From assembly GCA_021773305.1 (NCBI GenBank), contig JAJFKH010000093.1:1-44704 (forward strand): 44,704 bases of DNA. The letters run 5' to 3'. This stretch comes from Gammaproteobacteria bacterium. Lineage in GTDB: Bacteria; Pseudomonadota; Gammaproteobacteria; UBA1113. The stretch's first letter is position 1; each line of letters opens with the position of its first letter. This document shows positions 36,200 to 44,704 of the stretch, piece after piece. A program made the position numbers and the translations under genes. The notes beneath the pieces are model-generated. The model was not told the origin of the DNA. It worked only from the letters and a program-made list of their open reading frames with translations, and did no database searches.

Positions 36200-38369
36200 G
36201 ATCTAAATCTTTCGGTTTTAAGGTAATATGCCTTTTACCGCTATGGATCTTCAGCGGCACTTTGGGGCCTAACACACAAAGCCCTACCATCAATTCTTCA
36301 CGGCTGGCAGCTCTGGCGGTTGGAATGCTAATGATTTTATTTCCTTTACCTTTCGCCATCGCGGGTAATTCTTCGACGGGAAAGACTAACAAACGCCCTT
36401 CATTGGTCACCGCTGCAACCCTCATTTTTTTCATATCTTCAATTTTTGCAGGAACCAAGGCAATGGCGTTATTCGGACATTTTAATGCGGCTTTACCATT
36501 ACGATTTTTTGTCATTAAGTCTTCTAATGTCACAATAAATCCATAGCCCGCATCAGAAGCTAACACATATTGTTGCTCACTCTCTCCCATGATGACAGAT
36601 AAAAAACTTGCTCCAGGTTGTGGTTTCACTCGCCCGGTAATCGGCTCTCCCTGCCCCCGAGCAGAAGGAAAGCTATGCGCCGCGAGTGCATAGCTTCGCC
36701 CAGTTGAATCTAAAAACACAGCCATTTGATTGCTCTTGCCTCGGGCATAACTCTGACAAAAATCATCGCCTTTATAATTGAGCGCATCAGGATCCATTTC
36801 ATGGCCTTTTGCCGAACGCACCCAGCCCTTGCTAGACAATACGACAGTGATAGATTCTGAAGGTAGCATGTCTGCATCTTTTAATGCTTGCGATTCTTCC
36901 CTCAACACAAGAGGTGAGCGTCTATCATCACCGTATTTCTTAGCATCTTCAATGAGTTCTTTTTTCATGAGGGTTTTCATACGGCGCTCAGAAGATAAGG
37001 TTTTTTCCAGGTTATCTCGCTCTTTAGCCAGTTCATCTTGCTCGCCACGGATCTTCATTTCTTCTAATTTAGCAAGCTGGCGTAATTTAATTTCTAGAAT
37101 GGCTTCAGCCTGTATCTCCGATAATTTAAATTTTTTCATTAAAACAGGCTTGGGGTGATCCTCACTGCGAATAATAGCGATCACTTCATCAATATTTAAA
37201 AAAGCAACTAACAAACCATCGAGAATATGTAATCGCGCTAAAACTTTTTCCAAACGATATTTCAAGCGGCGAGTGACAACATCTAAACGATACACCAGCC
37301 ACTCAGATAAAATTTGTTGCAGATTTTTGACTTTAGGAAGACCATTGATACCGATCATATTTAAGTTAATACGATAACTACGTTCTAAATCTGTTGTGGC
37401 AAACAAGTGATTCATCAATTGTTCGATATCAATTCGATTTGAACGGGGCACAATGACCAAGCGAACAGGATTTTCATGATCCGACTCATCTCGCAAATCA
37501 GATACCATTGGTAATTTTTTAGCCTGAATTTGGCCTGCAATTTGCTCCAAAATTTTCGAACCTGATACTTGGTGGGGCAGGGCAGTAATAATGACATCAC
37601 CCTCTTCTTCAATAAAAGTCCCGCGCATACGCAAACTACCCGTGCCTTTACGATAAATTTCTGCAATATCTTTTTCAGGCGTAATAATTTCGGCCTGTGT
37701 TGGGTAATCCGGAGCCTTCACAAATTCACAGACATCTTCTAGGGTTGCTTTAGGATTTTCAATAAGATGTACGCAAGCATCCGCAACTTCACGCAAATTA
37801 TGAGGAGGAATATCCGTTGCCATTCCCACAGCAATCCCCATGGTACCATTTAATAAAATATGAGGCACACGAGCCGGTAAGCGCGACGGTTCATCTAATG
37901 TACCGTCAAAATTTGGCGTCCAATCCACAGTCCCCTGGCCCAACTCACTCAACAGTAACTCTGCAAAATGAGATAATTTCGCTTCGGTATAACGCATAGC
38001 GGCAAAAGATTTTGGATCATCGGCAGATCCCCAGTTTCCTTGGCCGTCCACGAGAGGATAGCGATAGGAAAAAGGCTGGGCCAATAACACCATGGCGTCA
38101 TAACAAGCAGAATCACCATGGGGATGGTACTTACCTAAAACATCACCCACCGTACGAGCGGATTTTTTATATTTGGCTGTCGCTTTTAAACCCAATTCTG
38201 ACATCGCATAAATAATACGTCGCTGCACAGGCTTCAAACCGTCGCCGATAAAAGGCAGTGCACGATCTAAAATGACGTACATAGAATAGTCTAAATAAGC
38301 CTTTTCAGTAAAGACTTTTACCGGCTGCTGCTCAACACCTTCGACTTCCTGGAAAACAACTTTACTCAT
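36120..38369 (-). CDS. parC: DNA topoisomerase IV subunit A
   Basis: ParC cuts and rejoins DNA to decatenate daughter chromosomes, with ParE. The 749 residues include the active-site tyrosine Y127 in [12 protein letters not shown] and the helix-turn motif [17 protein letters not shown]87 and D91 are the positions equivalent to the quinolone-resistance sites S80 and E84 of E. coli. The serine is retained and Asp replaces Glu conservatively. A beta-propeller C-terminal domain ends in [11 protein letters not shown]. It starts 14 bp after parE. The last ~80 bp are duplicated, degenerate, at 35154-35231. Confidence 0.97.
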   Translation of the reverse strand: MSKVVFQEVEGVEQQPVKVFTEKAYLDYSMYVILDRALPFIGDGLKPVQRRIIYAMSELGLKATAKYKKSARTVGDVLGKYHPHGDSACYDAMVLLAQPFSYRYPLVDGQGNWGSADDPKSFAAMRYTEAKLSHFAELLLSELGQGTVDWTPNFDGTLDEPSRLPARVPHILLNGTMGIAVGMATDIPPHNLREVADACVHLIENPKATLEDVCEFVKAPDYPTQAEIITPEKDIAEIYRKGTGSLRMRGTFIEEEGDVIITALPHQVSGSKILEQIAGQIQAKKLPMVSDLRDESDHENPVRLVIVPRSNRIDIEQLMNHLFATTDLERSYRINLNMIGINGLPKVKNLQQILSEWLVYRLDVVTRRLKYRLEKVLARLHILDGLLVAFLNIDEVIAIIRSEDHPKPVLMKKFKLSEIQAEAILEIKLRQLAKLEEMKIRGEQDELAKERDNLEKTLSSERRMKTLMKKELIEDAKKYGDDRRSPLVLREESQALKDADMLPSESITVVLSSKGWVRSAKGHEMDPDALNYKGDDFCQSYARGKSNQMAVFLDSTGRSYALAAHSFPSARGQGEPITGRVKPQPGASFLSVIMGESEQQYVLASDAGYGFIVTLEDLMTKNRNGKAALKCPNNAIALVPAKIEDMKKMRVAAVTNEGRLLVFPVEELPAMAKGKGNKIISIPTARAASREELMVGLCVLGPKVPLKIHSGKRHITLKPKDLDHYQGERGRRGSKLPRGYQKVTGVEVG

Positions 38370-38383
38370 AATTTTCTACCTAC

Positions 38384-40905
<2,522 letters not shown>

Positions 40906-40982
40906 ACGCACACGCACCTTGCCATTATCTTGAAAAATGCATAACCTAGTGTACTGAATGTTACGCCCTGAGAGAAATGATA

Positions 40983-41633
40983 ATGGACACAGATGCCGCA
41001 CGAGTCAACATGATTAAACAACAGGTTCGCACCTGGGATATCCTCGATGAACGCGTGCTAACCCTGTTAAAAACTACTCCAAGGGAAGATTTTGTTCCTA
41101 CAACATACCGACGCCTCGCTTTTGCTGATATGAATATCCCCCTGGGACATGAGCAAGTAATGATGTCCCCCTTAGTCGAAGCAAAAGCCCTGGAAAAACT
41201 CGCGATCAAATCTCAAGAAAAGATCCTCGAAGTGGGCACCGGTAGTGGCTATATGACAGCCCTGCTTGCGCAAAGCGGACAACATGTATACAGCGTCGAT
41301 ATCCATCCTGCCTTTATTACAAGTGCCCAACAAAAATTAGCAGCCTTAAATATTGAAAATGTCACCTTTGAAGAAGGTTGCGCTGCAAAAGGTTGGGAAA
41401 AACAGCAGCCTTACGATGCCATTTGTGTCACAGGTTCTCTGCCTAAAATCCCCAGCAGTCTGCCCAAACAACTCACAGTAGGTGGCCGATTATTCGCCAT
41501 TGTAGGCCAGGGAAAAGTTATGGAAGCCATGCTCATCACTCGCCTGGATGAAAGCCACTGGGACGAAACCCATTTATTTGAGACTTATTTACCCCCCCTT
41601 ATCCACCAGGAAACTCAAGAATTCAATTTTTGA
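40983..41633 (+). CDS. pcm: protein-L-isoaspartate O-methyltransferase-like protein
   Basis: A SAM-dependent methyltransferase of 216 residues in the PIMT family. The SAM-binding motif I is ILEVGTGSGYMTALLA, and the N-terminal ARVNMIKQQVRTWDILDERV is the form found just upstream of tolC in Legionella and Pseudomonas relatives. The usual PIMT segment around the catalytic serine is here EQVMMSPLVEAKALEKL, so true isoaspartate repair activity is uncertain. Start 40983 has GAGAG about eight bases upstream; ATG 40977 is also possible. tolC follows after 55 bp, perhaps with its own promoter. Confidence 0.88.
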   Translation: MDTDAARVNMIKQQVRTWDILDERVLTLLKTTPREDFVPTTYRRLAFADMNIPLGHEQVMMSPLVEAKALEKLAIKSQEKILEVGTGSGYMTALLAQSGQHVYSVDIHPAFITSAQQKLAALNIENVTFEEGCAAKGWEKQQPYDAICVTGSLPKIPSSLPKQLTVGGRLFAIVGQGKVMEAMLITRLDESHWDETHLFETYLPPLIHQETQEFNF

Positions 41634-41688
41634 CTTGCTCTCGTGCAAAGTGATATAAAGGGAAGCTACAAAAGGATGAAGGGAACCC

Positions 41689-43242
41689 ATGAAATTATTG
41701 ACTAAGAGTATTTTTCTCGCCTGCGCATGTTTTTGTCAAACAATTCTTGCCGCAGATTTAGTAGAAGTGTTTCAGCAAGCAGCAATCAGCGATCCTTCTT
41801 TCAAACAATCGGGCAACCAACGACTTTCTAACCATCAAAGCGTACCCATTGCAAGAGCAGGGCTACTACCTACCTTAGGGCTCTCAGCGGATTCCACACG
41901 AAATCACCTCACCAATAAGTCTGCTTCACTGATTCCTCAATTTGCAAACGTAAACCAGGGCGATTTCACTTATTTTTCGACAAGCTATACTCTTTCTTTG
42001 TCTCAACCCTTGTTCAATTTTGAAGCCTGGGCGCTACTGCAAGAGGCAAAAGCCACGGTTAAAGCTGCTGATGCAACTTATGCTGCCCAAGTACAAAGCT
42101 TAATTGCTACTGTTTCCAACGCGTATTTTGATGTGTTACTCGCAGAGGATAATTTAGTTTATATTCAAGCAGAAAAAAGAGCTGTTTATCGCCAACTGGA
42201 TCAAGTACGCCAGCAGTACAAAGTGGGTTTAATCGCAATTACCGGTGTGTATCAAGCCCAAGCATCTTACGATCTCATTGTTTCTGAGGAAATTGCAGCG
42301 AAAAACAACATACAAAACGCAAAAGAAGATCTACGCGCCATCACCGGTGTTTACTATAAAAATTTGGCGAAACTCAAATCAGGGGTGCCTCTGCTAAAAC
42401 CCGATCCTGTGGATGTGAATAAGTGGGTTTGTACGGCTGAAACACAGAACTGGAATATTCAAGCAGCTCGCTTTAATGCAGAAGCTGCCAAAGATAACAT
42501 CAATGTTCAGCAATCAGGACATTTCCCTATCGTCAATGCTGTAGGCAGCTTTAACCGCACCGAAACCGGCACTCAGCCTGGAGGTAGAACAAATACTCGC
42601 TTAGGCACTTATGGAGTAGAGCTGTCTTTGCCTATTTTTGAGGGCTTTTCAGTCACATCAAGTAGCGTCCAAGCAAAATACGATTATCAAGGCACATTAG
42701 ATGCTCTGGAAGAAACCCGGCGCAGTGTAGTAAATAATACTCGACAAAACTACAACAACGTCTTAGCTGGGATCAGTAAAATCAAAGCCGACCGACAAGC
42801 CATTGTTTCTAACCAAAGTTCTTTAAAAAGCACGGAAGAAGCTTACAGGGTCGGTACTCAAACCGTATTGGATGTATTGCAAGCTCAGCAAGATTTATTT
42901 GATGCGCAACGTATCTATTCCCGTGATCAATATGCTTTAATTAATGCTACCATTGCACTCAAAGAAGCCGCCGGCACATTGAGTATTGTCGATTTACAAC
43001 AAATTAACACCTGGCTTACGCACAGCAAAAAATCTTACCATGAAAAACGTATTGAGCAATTAGAACAAGAAAGTCGGGATGCACTCAATCCTGATACTTC
43101 TTGGTATCTTAAAAAACTCAATCAACAAAGTAGCCAGAAAGCCTCGTCTCAAACAGCACATAAAGCAAAGGATCCAAAAACTCAAAAAGGCATTGGCCAA
43201 GCCAAAACATCTCATTCTAAGAAAAAAGATTCCACCCAATAA
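41689..43242 (+). CDS. tolC: TolC-family outer-membrane efflux protein
   Basis: A 517-residue outer-membrane channel. Signal peptide MKLLTKSIFLACACFCQTILA, then two outer-membrane-efflux repeats. Typical TolC phrases are ARAGLLPTLGLSAD, SLSQPLFNFEAWALLQEAKA, NAYFDVLLAEDNL, YGVELSLPIFEGF and EEAYRVGTQTVLDVLQAQQDLFDAQR. It connects inner-membrane transporters (type I secretion, RND pumps) to the outside. The last ~75 residues form a polar tail rich in Lys, Ser and Gln beyond the helical core. AAGGG precedes the ATG. The stop lies 31 bp inside the convergent dihydrouridine synthase gene. Confidence 0.95.
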   Translation: MKLLTKSIFLACACFCQTILAADLVEVFQQAAISDPSFKQSGNQRLSNHQSVPIARAGLLPTLGLSADSTRNHLTNKSASLIPQFANVNQGDFTYFSTSYTLSLSQPLFNFEAWALLQEAKATVKAADATYAAQVQSLIATVSNAYFDVLLAEDNLVYIQAEKRAVYRQLDQVRQQYKVGLIAITGVYQAQASYDLIVSEEIAAKNNIQNAKEDLRAITGVYYKNLAKLKSGVPLLKPDPVDVNKWVCTAETQNWNIQAARFNAEAAKDNINVQQSGHFPIVNAVGSFNRTETGTQPGGRTNTRLGTYGVELSLPIFEGFSVTSSSVQAKYDYQGTLDALEETRRSVVNNTRQNYNNVLAGISKIKADRQAIVSNQSSLKSTEEAYRVGTQTVLDVLQAQQDLFDAQRIYSRDQYALINATIALKEAAGTLSIVDLQQINTWLTHSKKSYHEKRIEQLEQESRDALNPDTSWYLKKLNQQSSQKASSQTAHKAKDPKTQKGIGQAKTSHSKKKDSTQ

Positions 43243-44192
43243 GTTAGCTCGCTAATTTTACGACTTTGGATTAAATGGCTGTAGAATGGTTCGGTTACAC
43301 TAGCCGCACGCCCATAGTATTTTCCAAATTTTCGTGATTGTAGCACCGCGGATATTTCATCTTCAAGGCTTGCAAGCCGTTCAACATGCTGTAAAAAAAA
43401 CTCACCGATGACGTGAGGCTGGGGCGGTTGAAAGCTTTCGCCTCGGTCTTCTGCAAGCAACTGCTGGAATAGCCAAGGTTGCCCCATGGAGCCTCTAGAG
43501 ATCATCACCCCCGCAGCACCTGTTGTGCAAAACATTTGTTGTAAGCTTTTATAACTATTCACATCTCCATTGGCAAAAACCGGAATAGAAACATTTTGGA
43601 CAATCTCGGCAATTTGCTCGTAATAGCAAGGCACCGAATAATCATCCTTCCAATGCCGACCATGAACGACAAGCAGGTCAGCTCCGGCTGATTCCACTGT
43701 TTTTGCCACGGTCATATTAAAATTATCAGCACTATCACCGTCCACACGGATCTTAACAGATAAGGGCAAATCTGTTTCCTTTCTCATTGCTTCAATAATA
43801 TCTCCAAGCAACGATGTATTTGCTAGTAAGCGGCTCCCCGTTCCTTTGACACGGATCTTATTTTTAGGACAACCACAATTTAAATCAATTAAATCAGCAC
43901 CTAAGGACTCCGCAGACTGTACCGCTAATCCCAAAACTTTGCTATCATTACCAGAGAGTTGATAGCATAGTGGCCCTTCTTTTGGAGATTTCCACACATA
44001 TCGAGGTCGTTGAACTCGACGAGTGATTAAATCTTTGGCCGATAGCATTTCCGTGGTGCAATAGCCTACGTGGCCAAATTGCCAAATCAACTCTCTAAAG
44101 GGCGCACAGCTAAAGCCCGCCAAAGGGCCTTGTACAAGATTATAAGGCAAATATAATTTTCCCAAGGATAGGGGTTGAATATGTTGCGTCAT
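43212..44192 (-). CDS. tRNA-dihydrouridine synthase family protein
   Basis: An FMN enzyme that reduces uridine to dihydrouridine in tRNA. The 326-residue protein has a TIM barrel opening with LVQGPLAGFSCAPFRELIW, the catalytic cysteine in LNCGCPKNKIRVKGTGSRLL, and barrel segments VKIRVDG, LVVHGRHWKD, VFANGDVNS and GVMISRGSMGQPWLFQQLL. It is DusB/DusC-like, but the subfamily, and hence the target uridine, is unclear. I start at the ATG 44192; a TTG ten codons earlier is less likely. Convergent with tolC, overlapping 31 bp. Confidence 0.9.
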   Translation of the reverse strand: MTQHIQPLSLGKLYLPYNLVQGPLAGFSCAPFRELIWQFGHVGYCTTEMLSAKDLITRRVQRPRYVWKSPKEGPLCYQLSGNDSKVLGLAVQSAESLGADLIDLNCGCPKNKIRVKGTGSRLLANTSLLGDIIEAMRKETDLPLSVKIRVDGDSADNFNMTVAKTVESAGADLLVVHGRHWKDDYSVPCYYEQIAEIVQNVSIPVFANGDVNSYKSLQQMFCTTGAAGVMISRGSMGQPWLFQQLLAEDRGESFQPPQPHVIGEFFLQHVERLASLEDEISAVLQSRKFGKYYGRAASVTEPFYSHLIQSRKISELTYWVESFFLE

Positions 44193-44274
44193 GCAAAAAA
44201 TACCTGGACATATAGTTTCCAAGGCAGTATACTACGTCGTCTGAAAAAATAAAAATAATAATAAAAGGTGTGTT

Positions 44275-44358
44275 ATGCTAGCAAAAATTAATAAAAAATC
44301 ATCCTCCTGTGGTGAAACTCAACGACTCCCTATGTTCGGGTTTTGTCGCAAGAATTAG
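44275..44358 (+). pseudogene. 5' remnant of a small gene cut by the IS element
   Basis: ATG at 44275 begins MLAKINKKSSSCGETQRLPM. The frame then crosses the apparent IS left end near 44338 and stops at 44356-44358. AAAGG lies a few bases before the ATG. It looks like the beginning of an unidentified gene whose rest was separated by the IS insertion. Confidence 0.4.
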
Positions 44359-44704
44359 CTCAAACTGTGGTAAGATCTGAATCAATCAACAAAATCTAGG
44401 AAATAAATAGAAATGGACTTCAAAGGCAAGCATTTCATGAAGAATATTATTTTGATGGCCGTACGCTGGTATTTAGCGTATTCACTGAGCTATCGTGATA
44501 TTGAGGAGTTACTGCTGGAAAGAAATGTCATAGTCGATCACAGCACGATAAATCGCTGGGTTATTGAATATGCTCCACAGTTACACGCTAAGTTTAGAAA
44601 GAAGAAGAAACCTGTAGGTAGTAGCTGGAGAGCCGATGAAACCTACATTAAAATTAAAGGACAATGGTGTTATCAATATCGTGCAGTCGATAAAGAAGGT
44701 AAAA
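44338..44704 (+). mobile_element. IS6-family insertion sequence, left part
   Basis: GGGTTTTGTCGCAAGA at 44338-44353 resembles the GGTTCTGTTGCAAAG-type terminal repeat of IS6-family elements and lies 75 bp before the transposase ATG, the usual spacing. The right end lies beyond the window, so completeness and target duplication cannot be judged. Confidence 0.8.
44413..44704 (+). CDS. IS6-family transposase, N-terminal part
   Basis: The reading frame runs off the window edge after 97 codons. The N-terminus MDFKGKHFMKNIILMAVRWY and the following LAYSLSYRDIEELLLERN with DHSTINRWVIEYAP form the helix-turn-helix region of IS6 (IS26-like) transposases. WRADETYIKIKGQW contains the first catalytic aspartate of the DDE triad; the other two lie outside. 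AGGAAA about ten bases upstream supports the start. The enzyme would move the element by replicative cointegrate formation. Confidence 0.92.
   Translation, partial: MDFKGKHFMKNIILMAVRWYLAYSLSYRDIEELLLERNVIVDHSTINRWVIEYAPQLHAKFRKKKKPVGSSWRADETYIKIKGQWCYQYRAVDKEGK

Noticed and set aside
36778-37158. 126-codon open frame antisense to parC
   Set aside because: It lies fully inside the conserved parC gene, has no family-like features, and is explained as a shadow of parC codon use.

Overview
The window is a gammaproteobacterial chromosome segment. It most likely comes from the order Legionellales: dotU and icmF of a Dot/Icm-type (IVB) secretion system sit next to a TphA-like transporter, as in Legionella pneumophila. 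Many neighbouring orthologues are typical of that group: rppH-ptsP-lgt-thyA, gcvT-H-PA-PB, parE-parC, and a PIMT-like gene before tolC. Genus and species cannot be read from the sequence alone. Non-coding and accessory stretches are visibly AT-rich. No rRNA, tRNA or CRISPR array was found.

Layout. 1-4636: a large inverted repeat, then a 1457-residue nuclease-NACHT protein of the bacterial NLR/antiphage type. 4626-11301 (minus): purD-dotU-icmF-tphA-like MFS gene, tightly packed or overlapping. 11485-13419: a 59-residue protein and a lysine-rich protein of unknown function. 13406-18613 (minus): rppH-ptsP-TauE/SafE-lgt-thyA, covering mRNA decapping, nitrogen PTS, anion export, lipoprotein lipidation and dTMP synthesis. 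18614-19329: mostly non-coding. 19330-22893 (plus): slt-dapB-serine/threonine dehydratase. 22923-24047 (minus): a two-gene cassette for small exported proteins, lying between two 64-bp copies of the dehydratase 3' end. 24236-30334 (minus): def-like gene, then gcvT-gcvH-gcvPA-gcvPB-nagZ-like. 30608-33687: ankyrin protein, aromatic amino acid permease, L,D-transpeptidase. 33959-36199: an intact DUF4143-type ATPase, a decayed second one, and two copies of the junction between the ATPase end and the parC end. 36120-40905 (minus): nudF-parE-parC. 40983-43242 (plus): PIMT-like gene and tolC. 43212-44192 (minus): a tRNA-dihydrouridine synthase. 44338 to the end: an IS6-family element running off the window.

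The housekeeping blocks are intact and compact. The accessory genes stand out because they are AT-rich, lack obvious function, or are flanked by repeats. The two most interesting signals are the nuclease-NACHT protein beside the dotU-icmF cluster, and two independent places where the 3' end of a conserved gene (dehydratase; parC) is present twice with accessory cargo between the copies. That pattern suggests small cassettes entering at gene 3' ends and leaving the host gene intact. The ankyrin protein, the lysine-rich 515-residue protein and the exported proteins are candidates for host-interaction factors, but this is inference only.
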